Source: Colias croceus (taxonomy: Eukaryota > Arthropoda > Insecta > Lepidoptera > Pieridae). Taken from it: a DNA stretch of 64,000 nt. Position numbers and translations under genes: made by a program. The notes beneath the pieces were generated by a model. The model was not told where the DNA came from and ran no database searches. It saw only the letters and a list, made by a program, of their open reading frames with translations. The stretch covers positions 3,670,501-3,734,500 of the forward strand of contig NC_059564.1 of assembly GCF_905220415.1 (NCBI RefSeq), read 5' to 3'. Below are positions 31,009-43,329 of this stretch, one piece after another. Each line of letters starts with the position of its first letter. The first letter of the stretch is position 1.

Positions 31009-31775
31009 TCACTTTTTGCCCGATTTCTTTATACCGCCTTGAGTGAGAGGACCTTTCTGTGTAGCCTTTGCTTTTGCTTCCTGAAAAAACAACATATTTA
31101 TTAAATAAAAAAAAAAATGTTTTAAAAATACTATTGTGATTGAGTTTCTTTCATTTGTCTAGTTTCTGAGTAAAAAGCTTACTTCCTTACTTTAAGAACA
31201 CAGAGAAATGTGAAAAATATATGTATTACTAGAGTTATAATAATAATTTTTCAACCAAAAGTGTGTAGATTATTTATCAGAGAATTTTCTCTGTCTGCTA
31301 ACTGACCAACAAAAATAAATTTTGAACTACCTATGTATTTTGAAATCCTCATACCTCACACAAAAAGTACTATGCAACTACATAATATTATATGAATTAA
31401 TTACAGTCCACCACGGCAGGTGGCAGAATTATTCATATTAGCCCTATCAAATAAACAAACTTGTTAGTTTAGTAACAACTAGCTGTTCCCCGCGGTTTTA
31501 CCCGCAGTGCTCTGCTCTAAGCCAACCTTCCTCGATAAATGGGCTATCTAACACTAAAAGAATTTTTCAAATCGGACCTTCCTGTTCCGGTTCCTGAGAT
31601 TAGCATGTTCAAACAAATAAACTTTTCAGCTTTATTAACAATGATAATATACCTGTAATGCCTTTTGTTGTTCCTTCAATTTCTGCTTTAGCGCCAAGTC
31701 ATCATCGTCCATCTCTTTTGATGATTTCTTTGGTGCTTTCAACGGTTTCTTCTTGCCACCTTCACGGCCAGACAT
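31009..31775 (-). CDS. TMA7: Translation machinery-associated protein 7
   Basis: Exon 1 (31775 to 31653, 41 codons) and exon 2 (31080 to 31009, ending TGA) join in phase 0 to give 64 aa, the same length as human TMA7. The start MSGREGGKKKPLK and end GGIKKSGKK are hallmarks of the family; the middle is a Lys/Glu/Gln helix (EMDDDDLALKQKLKEQQKAL). TMA7 is a small ribosome-associated protein conserved from yeast to man. The ATG follows directly after a splice acceptor (TTTTCACAG), so at least one noncoding 5' exon must lie upstream; a donor-like GTAAGT near 33960 on the minus strand is a candidate. AATAAA on the minus strand is at 30775-30770. The intron carries a HelA insertion. Confidence 0.93.
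31479..31634 (-). mobile_element. HelA Helitron, internally deleted, in the TMA7 intron
   Basis: CTAGCTGTTCCCCGCGG at left; ends near CAGCTTTATTAAC, 19 bases before the TMA7 exon border at 31653. Confidence 0.82.
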
Positions 31776-31914
31776 CTGTGAAAATGGTATCAAAATTATG
31801 GTTAAAATCTTTATAATGTATGTTATTTCTAGAAAAAAATAACTGAAAATATTAATATTCGCTATTTTTCAAACAACAACAGTTGCACTAACCAAATGTT
31901 TTATTATATGTTAA

Positions 31915-32088
31915 CTAGCATTCCGCCCGTGGCTTCACCCGCTTTCTCTAAAACCTAATAAATTATATACTAAAACCTTCCTCTTAAATCACTCTATATT
32001 TTAAAAATAACCACATAAAAATCTGTTGCATAGCATACAAAGGGACATAGGCACAGAGAAAGCGACTTTGTTTTATACTATGTAGTGA
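31915..32088 (-). mobile_element. HelE Helitron copy
   Basis: CTAGCATTCCGCCCGTGGC at left, ATACTATGTAGTGA at right. Confidence 0.85.
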
Positions 32089-32125
32089 TTACATACAATG
32101 TTCATGCTCTCACAACCTGTATTAA

Positions 32126-32362
32126 CCATACTAATATTATAAATGCGAAAGTAACTCTGTCTGTCTGTCTGTTACTCAATCACGCCTTAACTACTGAACC
32201 AATTTGCATGAAATTTGGTATAGAGATATTTTGATACCCGGGAAAGGACATGGGCTACTTTTTACTCCGGAAAACTCCGGTTTTATCCTGGAAATCCCAC
32301 GGGAACGGGAACTATGCGGGTTATTTGCGACTGCGCGGGCGAAGCTGCGGGTGGAAAGCTAG
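32126..32362 (+). mobile_element. HelC Helitron copy
   Basis: CCATACTAATATTATAAATG start and GGTGGAAAGCTAG end. Confidence 0.88.
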
Positions 32363-32599
32363 TATTCTACATACATTTATTTCAGTAAAGTGTCCTTGCA
32401 TCTTTTACAGACAACAAAGTATGGTTTAATGGTAAGTGTTAATGAGCAACTCATGAACCACAAGTAAAACATAAATTACACTACATTATGTCATCATCTA
32501 TACATTTATAACAAAATCGTAGGAAAGTCAAAACTGTGCATTGATTATATTTATATTATATATATATATTTGAAATAAATACTCAATAGGGCACGATCT

Positions 32600-32777
32600 A
32601 CAATAGATACCGAAGCCAAAAATATAGTTTTTAGAATTATTGTTGTCTGTATGTATGTCAGGGCTAAACTGAAAAAGTACAAAATGGATTTATCTCAAAT
32701 TTGGTAGGGAGATAGTTTGAAACCTGAGGAAGGGCACAGGATATATTTTATCCCAGAAAGCCCATGGATATACTAGT
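32600..32777 (+). mobile_element. Degraded Helitron-like sequence
   Basis: GGTAGGGAGATAGTTTGAAA and TTTTATCCCAGAAAGCCCA recall HelC; ends at ATACTAG. Confidence 0.45.
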
Positions 32778-33144
32778 TATAAGTAAATTTGTTGTATGCA
32801 TGTTTAGTTAAGAGAAATATACATTTAAAAATGAATGTTTGACTGTAAGGCGTATATGGAATGGTAATTTTATACATTTGATCATGTGATGATCTTCAGC
32901 GAAATGTGCACAACACACAAGTGTGTAAACAGGAAGATTTCCATACATACAACACAAGTACGGCCAATCTATGACAGTTTTCCATATAGATAGTTGATTT
33001 ATAGATTCTTTGAGATGTATGTAGTGTAATATAAGTATATAACATAAGTATATATTATGTATAATGTAAGTACTAAGTACATTTATAACATTGCAAAGCT
33101 TTACTTAAATTGTATATATCTATTTATAAGTTTTATATTATGTA

Positions 33145-33500
33145 CTAGCTTCCGCCCGCGACTCCGTCCGCGCGGATGTCGGTCTTCGCGTGGATGGTTA
33201 TTTCTCCATTTTGAGTACCTCTGTCAATAACATCTTATAAATATCTATTGGACCCAATTCCCAAATACGGCTAGGCCTATAATAATACGCAACGTGTGTT
33301 CGCGGTTCTACGGAACAACGTCTATGGATAAAACTGAAAAATTAAGATTAATTTTTTTCTACGTATTTTTCCAGGATAAAAAGTATCCTATTTTACGCCC
33401 AGGATAATAAGGTATAATAATACCAAGTTTCATCGAAATCGAACCGCTAGTTTTCACGTGATGCCTTCACATACAGACAGACAGACAAAAATTTTTTTAA
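33145..33500 (-). mobile_element. Longer Helitron family copy
   Basis: CTAGCTTCCGCCCGCGACTC at left, with CCAGGATAAAAAGTATCC and ACAGACAGACAGAC inside. The right end is unclear. Confidence 0.6.
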
Positions 33501-33954
33501 TCACATATTTGGGTTTGGTATCGATCCAGTAACACCCCCTGCTATTTATTTTTTCAATATTTTCAATGTACAGAATTGACCCTTCTACAGATTTATTATA
33601 TGTATAGATAGTTTGGTAACTATTTTTTTTACTTTACCTTCATTTTGTAGTAAAAAATGTATGATATTAATTGTAGTTGTTTTATCAGCAGAGTTTATTT
33701 ATTATTTAAATAAACAAAGCAGCATATCAAAATTAGTTTAGCATTTAGCGTTAAACGACATTTCATACTCAGAATATGCCGGTCTGAATAAATGCATGAT
33801 TAGATTGTGTAAAAAAAACAAAAAGTAGCTTTGTATTGCTAACCTAGTATGTAACAGTAGCGGTACTAACTTACTAGGCAATAACCTTATTTTATACAAT
33901 TTTTATTATGAACAAAGGTTCAAAAGGTCCAAATTTCTAAATAATCGCTATACT

Positions 33955-34030
33955 ATGTACTTACTTTAATTAATTTTAAAGATATGCGTCCAATTTAACT
34001 CGAATTAAGCACACGACACGATTTCGGATT
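33955..34030 (-). other. Candidate noncoding first exon of TMA7
   Basis: On the minus strand this AT-moderate stretch ends with a strong donor (A|GTAAGTACAT). It lies 2.2 kb upstream of the first coding exon, which needs a 5' partner because its ATG abuts an acceptor. The start of transcription is not visible. Confidence 0.3.
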
Positions 34031-34169
34031 TTGTAAAAATGACAAACGCCAAATAGTGACATTGACATTGAAATTTTGATTGACAGATAAAAAATAACGT
34101 AAAACTTATGAGTCTATAGAAAAAACTACTGCTAGATCTGTGGGAAAAAGATATTATAAAAGTCTGGTT

Positions 34170-35474
34170 CACAGAACAGTAAGAACATAATAGAAGTGCG
34201 ATGTGGGCGTGGCCCACGTGTCACTAGTAAGGTAAGATCACCTAACTCGCTCTCAGTTGTGCGCAGAAAAATATTCGAGTCGGTTGTCAGCTGTCAAACC
34301 TTATTTCCATATTTATTCATTATTTAGAGCGTGTTGTTCGGTATTAGAGTGGAAAAATGATAGCAGACGAAATAATATCAGCAATCGAGGCATTTCATAC
34401 CATCGGTAAGTCTTATTTTAATTTATTTTAAATATATTTTATGTTACAACTTCGCTTGTCGTAATTTGTCAAAAAATTATAAAAATATTAAGTCAAAATG
34501 AACCTTAAGCAATAAGAAATAAGTACTAATATAGATTGAACAGCAAACAAGACTTTCTGGAATATTATTGCAATAAACAAACGAATGTCGGATTAGTGAT
34601 GCATGTGGCGCATATCGACAGTATCGATACTTTAGAAAAGACAAACATTATAAATATTAAATTTTATTCTATTTTTCCTTAGCTTTCATTTGCCCCTTTT
34701 TCTTTATAGATTCGAAAGAGCCTAATTTAAAAGAGAAATGGATAATAAATGCAACGTGACGAGTTAACTGGATGCCGAACAGCAATAAGCAGTCTAACAA
34801 AGGCCACCGATACATCAAACCTACGGCAGTTCCAAGATTTAAAATAATGCATATTTTCTGTTTGTTTTGTAAATATAGATTTATACTATTCTATTCCGTT
34901 TTTTATTTAAATATAATAATATGAAAAGACGTACTTAGTAGTAATAAACATACTCCAAAATGTGACACATTATCCTATACTCATATAATAGAAAGAAAAA
35001 AAATGCACAAAAATATATTTATTTGTGAATTATCGATAACAAGGCTGACATCCCTTAGAGCATAGCATCAGGTTAATGTCAAGTTAATGTCATTAATTTA
35101 GAGTGACACAAATTTCAATCTTATCTTTATGTGTAGAGGTTCAAAGTTATATGTATTGAAAACCAACGCCCTCTGTTGTGGAATAGCTGAATGTTTTCGA
35201 ATTTGGAATTTCTGAGCAAAGAGAAACAAAACAGCTAATATACCTAGGGATGTTATACTAAAATAAACCGTAACTTGGTTCGTTAGGGTACATATTGAAA
35301 TGCTGAATTTATAACCTAAGTCAGTTTTTACTCAAATTAAGCTGTCCAATCAAAGGCATAGTTTACTTGTAGTGTACTGTATAACTATCGGTTTAAATGT
35401 GTGGGTTTGGCGACACTGGTTTTCATACTAATTATGACATTATAGCACTTCTATTATGTTCTTACTGTTCTGTG
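34170..35474. mobile_element. TIR transposon with 8-bp TSD (P- or hAT-like)
   Basis: A 30-bp perfect terminal inverted repeat (34170-34199 and 35445-35474, starting CACAGAACAG) is flanked by identical 8-bp direct repeats GTCTGGTT (34162-34169 and 35475-35482). Eight-bp duplications occur in the hAT and P superfamilies. The target resembles the P-element target consensus (GGCCAGAC, here AACCAGAC on the other strand), and P repeats are 31 bp, which favours P-like. No transposase is visible, so this 1305-bp copy is non-autonomous. It carries a possible two-exon small ORF at 34357-34759. Confidence 0.8.
34357..34759 (+). CDS. Possible two-exon small ORF, 32 aa, inside a transposon
   Basis: ATG at 34357 opens exon 1 (34357-34405), which begins MIADEIISAIEAFHTI and ends at a strong donor GTAAGT. 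An acceptor (TTCTTTATAG) at 34709 starts exon 2 (34710-34759), which keeps the frame and ends in TGA after 16 more residues. AATAAA follows at 34943. The ORF lies wholly inside the TIR element. It may be the remaining 5' end of a lost transposase, a captured host exon or chance; I do not recognise the peptide. Confidence 0.35.
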
Positions 35475-35564
35475 GTCTGGTTATTTGAAATATTTAAATT
35501 ATAGGATATAATATTAAGTGCTTTAAAATGCTACGATGTAAAAAAATATAAATGTTATGGAACG

Positions 35565-35617
35565 CATTGAGAGGATTGGTCAAGAACATTAATTATTCTT
35601 GACCAATCCTCTCAATG
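35565..35617. repeat. Perfect 22-bp hairpin with a 9-base loop
   Basis: Arm CATTGAGAGGATTGGTCAAG... (35565-35586) pairs perfectly with 35596-35617. Lies 90 bases right of the 8-bp-TSD transposon. Confidence 0.9.
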
Positions 35618-35894
35618 TGTCGTCTCACCGGTCTCACCGACATAATAAACTTACCAAGAAGATACTTACACAGTTGACAGATATATACTACGTATACTTA
35701 CCTATTTATATCTATGGCATACAATTGGCCTGCGACATTTATATCCTAAATTCAAATTAAAATTCAAATAATTTATTGCATACCAATACATTTTTACATA
35801 TTATTAGCAACCTTATGCAGGTATTGCAATACAATCATAATATTATATTTAACATATATAATTTTCTCTGTGATTTACATCTTCTATTCTCTCT

Positions 35895-36059
35895 GTAATA
35901 TAAACATGAATCGCAATGGTATAACGCGCATAACTCGAGAACAGCTTTGATTCGGAACCGATTTGATCAATTCTTTTTTTATTCCTTAGAGTATGAGGTT
36001 CTTATGGAGAGAATTAATCGTAAAAATGTACCATGGGCGAAGCCGGGGCAAACCGTTAG
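35895..36059 (+). mobile_element. HelG Helitron, diverged
   Basis: CATAACTCGAGAACAGC, TATGGAGAGAA and end GGCAAACCGTTAG. Confidence 0.6.
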
Positions 36060-36062
36060 TAA

Positions 36063-36310
36063 TAGAATAAGAATAAGAATAGAATAAAATAAATTTTATT
36101 AGGCACACCAAATTACCACCACCAACACAAACAAAGAAACAAAAAACAAAATCAAAATACACTCTTAAAATAAAACAAACATAAAAATTAAAACTAATAT
36201 AATTTGTGTGGCGACTGGCGACCTAAAGGGTAAGGCCGCTCAGCATATGCTATGCCGATGTGGTCAGCATAGCGCTGGTTTTCAGGGCCCCACCAGACAA
36301 CAAAACGCTT
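36063..36310 (-). mobile_element. LINE 3' end fragment (tentative)
   Basis: An AATAGAATAAG simple run followed by AATTTTATTAGGCACACC and CAGCATAGCGCTGGTTTTCA looks like a reversed LINE 3' UTR. Confidence 0.45.
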
Positions 36311-38950
36311 AAGTCTAAAGTGTCTCTCTCTGCTATCGGTTAATTAAACAATTAATTTAGAAAAAAAAAATAATTATATGTTTGCATGTATAGAATATAA
36401 TATAATACGATTATATACGATAATAGGTATAATAAATTTCTAATCTGTGTAGTCAAGTGTTCATTATTCATAATGCACATTGAATATAAACTAAACAGCG
36501 ATTTTAATGGTAGGTATAATTTCTGTATCAGGATGTACAATTCACTGGATTACACGTGTAGACCACGCGACTACTGTAGGGTTAATGGCCAATTAGGTGT
36601 AATTATTCATGAATAATTATTATGATACTCACACAATTATTCATCATCACAATTATTATGATACTCACTTCCAATGATATAAGTGAAAAGGCCTCTTCAA
36701 AAGGCCGATCTTCAAAAATCGCACGACTTACAAAACAAACAAATAATAATTATTATTGATACTTACTGTATAGGACATAGGTCAAAAACCAGGTTGGTTC
36801 ACAAATCCTGGAACAGTCTCGGGACCTGAGCTCAACATTAAGGCCTTAGATTGAGGGCTAATTATTGCCGAATATCTACAGCACAGATAATACAACAGTA
36901 AAAGTTACATTCAAAAGTTTCAAAGAGTACGAATAAGGTTCAAGTAGGTCTTCTAATAGTGTCAAATTTTTAAATTGCCTACATCACCTGCTATGACCCA
37001 ATAAAAATTGGGCTTTTACGTTTTAATTATTGCAAGTTCTTAATTAAACTGCTGCGTCAAAAACTAGTAATTTCCATACGCTTTGAACTTCCCTACGTGA
37101 TGTGAAGTCGTTGCCATGAAATTATTAAAAAAATAAGGCGTAGTCTATGAATAAATGTAGGTGCAGTTGAAGCGTGTAACCAAGTATTTCTGTATTACGA
37201 AGGTACTAGGTTGCCCTTTGATAGACCCCCATCCTTAGTTCGATAGATCAGGGTTGGCACATGAGTATATTTTCTATTATTTAGAATGAAATATAATCAG
37301 TAAATCGTAATTGAATACGAAAAATAAAATATACTTATTAATGTATTTATAGAGGAGTGAACGAATTTAATATTTATATTATGTGTTCAAAGTTTTTATT
37401 GTATATTCATTTCCATCCCACCTGATCAAAGGAACCCTATAAAAGTATAGGTAATAGGTGTCAGGTCAGTACACGATCTATTTCTTAACTACCTACTTAC
37501 ATATCATTTTTTTTTAAAGTAACGATGTGTAATAATTATTATAATAGTTTAAATTCTCAATGTCAGTTATCTTAGGACGTAATAATTTTAAAATGAACTC
37601 AGTAACTCTGTATAAATTCTGTGCAAAATTAATATTTTGATGATTATAATAACAGACTTATGATTCAATACTATTACTTCCAATCACAATAATAAGTATT
37701 AAATGAATAAAATTTACGGTTTTCTAGACAAAAAAAATGTAAAAAATTTTTTTTTAATTACTCAACCTGTCAATTATTTTTTCTAATCTACCAGTGGCAT
37801 CCCTAAAGCTAGACTCCCCTAGGGTACTACAACAATAGAACCGTGGGGTAGTAATTAAAAAAAAACGTGATACGAGGCTAGGGTGTGAATTTTCACGCGT
37901 TTCCACTCAATGCGTGACATATAGGCTGTTTGTGGACTAGGCTGTATTGATATTTGACAGTGACGTTTATTATATTTACCGCCAATGGGCTATTCTTAAG
38001 GAGAAAAAAAGTTGAGTTAGATAGGTAGGTACTTAGTACATACTTACCATGGAATAATTTATTTATCTACGCCTTAGCAGGCGCGTATTCCAATTAAAAA
38101 TATCGTGATTTTACAGAATTAATATAAATTAAAGTAGCGCAAGCAAAAAAATTAAGTACCTAACTAATTCAAATTTGAAGAACTTTCACATTCATTGGTT
38201 CGAGAATCGAACATGGTGTTTCCCCTGAACACTTTTATTTTGTAAGCTACGCTACCGACTATCCACCGTTCTATTACCTCTGAACTCTTTCTTACATTCT
38301 AATATTAACTATATCCACAAATAAAAAAGTACCTACTTTAACTATATGCATGTTCACTATAAAATGGTCTCGAAATCTAGCACGAAATAGTTTCTTTTTG
38401 TTACAGCTAGGTAGCCATTTTTTCGTGAAATATTCAAACTTTTAACGTTTCCTGATACAAATTTTGTAGTACCTAATGTATACTTAAGTTAATAAATAGA
38501 TTCTCAAAAGTAAAAGAAAAAATAAGTGGTTAAAAAAGAGCGTTTTTATAACCTGTGTCGTTTCGTAAAACCGACGTGAGACGTCTGAAAAACGCGGCGT
38601 TATTTACGTTCATGAGTAAAATACCAATACTATAACATCACTGAAGTAGTATTTTTATATACTACGCATGTCTAACATACTAAATATTTATACGTAGGGG
38701 ATTGAAGAGACATTTCAATCATGTTAAATAAATTAATGTACATAGAATGTTTTTATAATAACTGAGATTCTTTTTTAAAATTAGAAATTAATTAATTGAA
38801 ATTAGAAAATCATTTTTTGTGCCTTATCATTACGCTCGTTTACTTACTGACAAAGGTAAAATTAAAATAAGGTAAAAATAGGTTTGATAGATAATATTTG
38901 TATTTTGTGCCTTTGCTTCTCGGTGTTCAAGATTTTCATCTGTTGAAAAA
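36311..38950. other. Gene-free AT-rich stretch
   Basis: I see no gene with splice and coding support, and few recognisable repeats. It is one of the least transposon-rich parts of the window. Confidence 0.4.
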
Positions 38951-38964
38951 TATTGCGTGACTGT

Positions 38965-39150
38965 ATTCAGCGCCCCGCGGTTTCATCCGCGCCCGTGAAT
39001 GATTTTTTCCTAATGTTCCTGAGGGAATATCGGTATGAAAATAGCCAAAGTTACTCTTTATAACATCTATATAATAGCTATCTTTCAGTGAAAGTCCCGT
39101 CGAAATCGGTCCAGCCGTTCCTGAGATTAGCCGGAACAAACAGACATATA
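38965..39150 (-). mobile_element. Helitron copy, diverged family
   Basis: GCCCCGCGGTTTCATCCGCG hairpin at left, then CAGCCGTTCCTGAGATTAGC; ends are eroded. Confidence 0.55.
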
Positions 39151-39324
39151 AAATTTGAAAACATACTATTTTGGTATACATATTATAATATATACAGTGT
39201 ATACATAGGTACATGCATATGCAATTTTCAGAATAAAAAAACAATGAATCCAATTCTATTATTGGTATACATTACGATAGTAAATTCAGCTAGGTACATC
39301 TTACCACTCTGTTATTATTATATA

Positions 39325-39549
39325 CTAGCTTTCCGCCCACGGCGTCGCCCGCGTTTTCCAAGAAAAACCCGCATAATTCCCGTTCCCGTGGGATTTCCAG
39401 GATAAAACCTATCCTATGTGTTAATCCAAGTTACCCTCTATATGTGTGCTAAATTTCATTGTAATCGGTTCAGTACCTACCTTGTATTTGCGTGAAAGAG
39501 GAACAAACACACGCATACACATCCTCACTTAACTTTCTCATTTATAATA
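39325..39549 (-). mobile_element. HelB Helitron, first of two adjoining copies
   Basis: CTAGCTTTCCGCCCACGGC at left, runs to CATTTATAATA. Confidence 0.88.
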
Positions 39550-39765
39550 CTAGATTTCCGCCCGCGTTTGCAAAGGAAAACCCGCATAGTTCCCGTTCCC
39601 GTGGGATTTCCGGGATAAAAACTATCCTATGTGTTAATCCAAGTTACCCTCTATAATATGTGTGCTAAATTTCATTGTAATCGGTTCAGTCGTTTTTACG
39701 TGAAAGAGTAACAGACACACGCATACACATCCTCACAAACTTTCGCATTTATAATATTAGTAGGA
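39550..39765 (-). mobile_element. HelB Helitron, second of two adjoining copies
   Basis: CTAGATTTCCGCCCGCG at left, ATATTAGTAGGA at right. Directly abuts the first copy in the same direction. Confidence 0.88.
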
Positions 39766-40179
39766 GTAGGATAAGATAGCAGCTTATAAAAATATACCTA
39801 CTGTATGTATTTTCCCATACCTAAAACATAAATTAAAATGCAATACATAAATCAATGAGAATGCAATTATAAATAAAAAATAGTTTAAAAAATATAGAAT
39901 ACAAAACTCAGCCGATAAAAGATATTACAAAATGAATATCGCTTATAAACCATTTTTCATTTGTGCTTCGCAAACAGGAGAGCATTTTTAATAAATCCCA
40001 CTCGGAATCTAAAACTAAACTGGTTGAAATGTTTCATTTTATGTACCTACACAGCAAAAATAGTTTATTAAAAAGTCAATACCTATTTGTTGAACCAAAA
40101 ACTGTACGGTTTGTATACGCAGCGATAGCTTGGCAACATTGCGCAACGTTTTCAGTTGTGGTAGTGAGATTCAAATACC

Positions 40180-40340
40180 TTTGTTTGTTTGAACGCGCTA
40201 ATCTCGGGAACTACTGGTCTGATTTGAATAATTATTTCGGTGTTCGATAGCCTATTTATTGAGGAAGGCTATGTGCTATATATCATCAGGCTAACTAACA
40301 GAAGCAGAGCCACGCGGGTGAAACGACGGAGCGCAGCTAG
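40180..40340 (+). mobile_element. HelA Helitron, 5'-truncated
   Basis: TTTGTTTGTTTGAACGCGC to GCGCAGCTAG|T. Confidence 0.85.
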
Positions 40341-40559
40341 TTAATATTTTTAATATTTTGATTTCTTTATCATATGAAAAACAATGACAACATAATATAG
40401 GTACCTAACTGTGTAATAAAATAAAATATTCTCTGTAATTATTAAAATTGCGATCAATAAAAGTCTCTATGGTTCATTTATTTGTTGATGGAGACCTCAG
40501 AATTACTTGATAATCTGTCGAAATATTTTTTGTTAATTAGAATTGGGTAACTGTAGTTC

Positions 40560-40915
40560 ACTAGAACGGTCACGAGCATAATAAGCCGTAAATAATTAAA
40601 ATAAACACATCTAAACACAAAAGTCGCGCCACAAGTTGCCACCTATGTGCTACGCCTTAAACCCACCATTTGTCGTCACTGAAAACCTATTTACCACCGC
40701 ACATAAGGAAAATGCGTACATGTGCTCAAGTGTGCGTGAGTTGTGCGTATTCCGTTATGAACGAGTGTGCGTGTGCGTTGGAACACGGCACGGTTTGGGA
40801 TCTCGTGACGCACGTGCTTTAGGATATTGTAAATTCAAATTACAGACAGGTTATAAGGTAGATATTACATTATATTATGAAGAAATATGTACAATTTTTG
40901 AAAATGATTAACATT
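40560..40915. other. Unusual G/C- and GTGCG-rich stretch with a 91-codon ORF
   Basis: An ORF (40636-40911) starts MPPMCYALNPPFV and is rich in Cys and Val. The DNA carries several GTGTGCGTG motifs. It looks more like a promoter or 5' UTR than a coding exon; no splice partner was found. Confidence 0.25.
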
Positions 40916-41800
40916 TTTTTTATTGTTTTGCGTTTATTTATTTGAATAAAAACTAAAAATGGCTTAATTACATGAAAATATGTAGATCACAGATGTAGAT
41001 ATGCATGTACGAAATACGATTTATTATTATTATGCACGTACATTCGAAATAATCATATTGCTTATGGTCTATTTCAATATGGCAAAATTAATAAGGGTTG
41101 TTAAATTTGAAATACTTGATTTTTTTGTGGATAATGTAGTGAATATTTTGCAGTACTATAAAATATGATAACATTCATCTTCAGATGATCCCATAATTAT
41201 TATATTGTAGTCATCTGTCTGATATTACAATAAATAAGCAAAAAAAAACTACGGAACAAAATTGATCGATTTTATTAATGACTTGAAACTGAGCACGTAC
41301 TAATATGTATTATGTAGTACTTACTTACCTCATATACTTAGGATTTCCTATTTGAATATTAGGTACCTATATTACAAGGATTTATGAAAAATAAAAATTA
41401 TATAGGTACCTACTAATTAAATAAATTAAATTGAATACAACTTAATAGAACCACGACAATGGAAACACACAAACTTCTTGAAAAGTGCGTAATATAAAGC
41501 AACAGTGTGCTTCCCTTTAAAACCCTGTCAATGTGTGCAATGCGTATATACTTCACACATACATAGTTAAACAGATTAAAAAAGCGGTATAATTACGAGC
41601 AAGTAGGTTGTATATTATTTTAATTGTGAGGTTTATTTTAATGACGCAGTTAATTGAAGCAGATTGAAATGTGTTAGAAAATATAAAATGGCTGTATGAG
41701 TTATTTCAATGGCTCACTTGGAAAAAAAAAACGTTTGTAAATTGATTATGTTGGTAGTCTTGACCCGTTTTCTTGAAGAGTTGCAGTTAGATATTATGAA

Positions 41801-42000
41801 TCTATACTAATATTATAAAGCTGAAGAGTTTATTATGTTTGTTTGTTTGAACGCGCTAATCTCAGAAACTACTGGTCCGATTTCAAAAATTATTTCGGTG
41901 TTAGATAGCCCATTTATCGAGGAAGGTTATAGGCTATGTATCATCACGCTAAGACCAACAGGAGCGAAGCAATGCGGGTGAAACCGCGGGGAACAGCTAG
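41801..42000 (+). mobile_element. HelA Helitron copy
   Basis: A|TCTATACTAATATTATAAAG ... GGAACAGCTAG|T, complete. Confidence 0.92.
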
Positions 42001-42143
42001 TAATGAATATATACGATTTGAGAAATAATGTTGAGTCTACCTATTATTTTTTCAACTTGAGAATAAAAGTAATTTCTTTTGGTAAATTAATACGAGTAAC
42101 TACTCTGAGTACACAAAAATAATTTTTAAGTATATTTAAAATC

Positions 42144-42212
42144 TGTCACGGTTTCACCCGCATTGCTCCGCTCCTGTTGGTCTTAGCGTGATGATACATA
42201 GCCTATAACCTT
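42144..42212 (-). mobile_element. HelA Helitron fragment, 3' part
   Basis: CGGTTTCACCCGCATTGCTC to ATAGCCTATAACC. Confidence 0.75.
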
Positions 42213-42815
42213 TATAGGTAACTTTATAGGTATGTTGATAATTAAAAATGTAGAACGAAACGAATGTGTAGAACAATGTTACGATTAAAAACAACTTCCT
42301 CCTTTTTTGAAGTCGGTTGGAAATAATCTTAAGTTAATTTTAATGACGTGTACAAAAATCTTAAAATGACAGACAGACAGCAATATCGTTTAAATACTAA
42401 CTAAACTAATCATATAATATCCAAAATGTATTCGTAAAACTGATGAATTGTAAATGAAGGAGCGACATTTGATTTGAAGATGTGTCAGAATATAAGAAAT
42501 TATCATCTTACTCCTATCCCACATCCTATCCTATTAATATTTTATACGCGAAATGATGTAAGAATGTCTGTTTGTTAATCTTTCACGCGAAAACCTGAAC
42601 GGCATTTGATGATACTTGGCAGTGTCAAATGTCATTTGAAAATATAACATTTAGGTACTTAGCAATTCCTTTTTATTTTACAACGACCTGACTATAACTA
42701 CAAACTTTATTTCTAAACATGAATTAAACCTTATGACGTCACAAATAGATGGAATCGATCCTATTCTAAGTTGAATCGTATTGTAATTTTCTTGAGGTTT
42801 CGATATCATTAACAA

Positions 42816-43004
42816 CTAGCTGTGCCTCGCGGTTTTACCTGGATTGCTCAGCTGCTATTAATCTTAGCGTGATGTAATAAAATAGCCTATTGCCTTCCTC
42901 GATAAATGGACTATCTAATACTGAAAGAATTTTTCAAATCGGAACCGTAGTTCCTAAGATAAGCGCGTTCAACCAAACAAACTCTACTTTATCATATTAG
43001 TATA
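42816..43004 (-). mobile_element. HelA Helitron copy
   Basis: CTAGCTGTGCCTCGCGG at left; its right end abuts another copy. Confidence 0.87.
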
Positions 43005-43207
43005 CTAGCTTTCCGCCCGCGGCTTCGCTCGCGTTTTCACAGAAAAACCCGCATAGTTTCCGTTCCCGTGGGATTTCCGGGATAAAACCTATCCTATCTC
43101 TCAAGTTGGATCGAACTGCACATGGTGTGCGAATTTTATTATAATCGGTTATGTGGTTTAGGAGTCCATTGAGGACAAACATTGTGACACGAGATTTATA
43201 TATATTA
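43005..43207 (-). mobile_element. Chimeric HelB/HelD Helitron
   Basis: The left (3') half is HelB (CCGCATAGTTTCCGTTCC, GGGATAAAACCTATCC) and the right (5') half is HelD (CTCAAGTTGGATCGAACTGC, ATTGTGACACGAG). One element made from two families. Confidence 0.8.
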
Positions 43208-43329
43208 GAAAAAGATAGACTACCAAGATGGCTTAGATGGCTAGTCAATATGTGCGAAGTTAAAACAAAACAGCAAACGTAAATATAGTTCTACAATGTA
43301 AAGCATATTTTTCTATGAGACACAAGTGG

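Noticed and set aside
40636..40911. 91-codon ORF starting MPPMCYALNPP
   Set aside because: No recognisable family, repetitive GTGCG codons, no splice partner; kept only as an unusual stretch.
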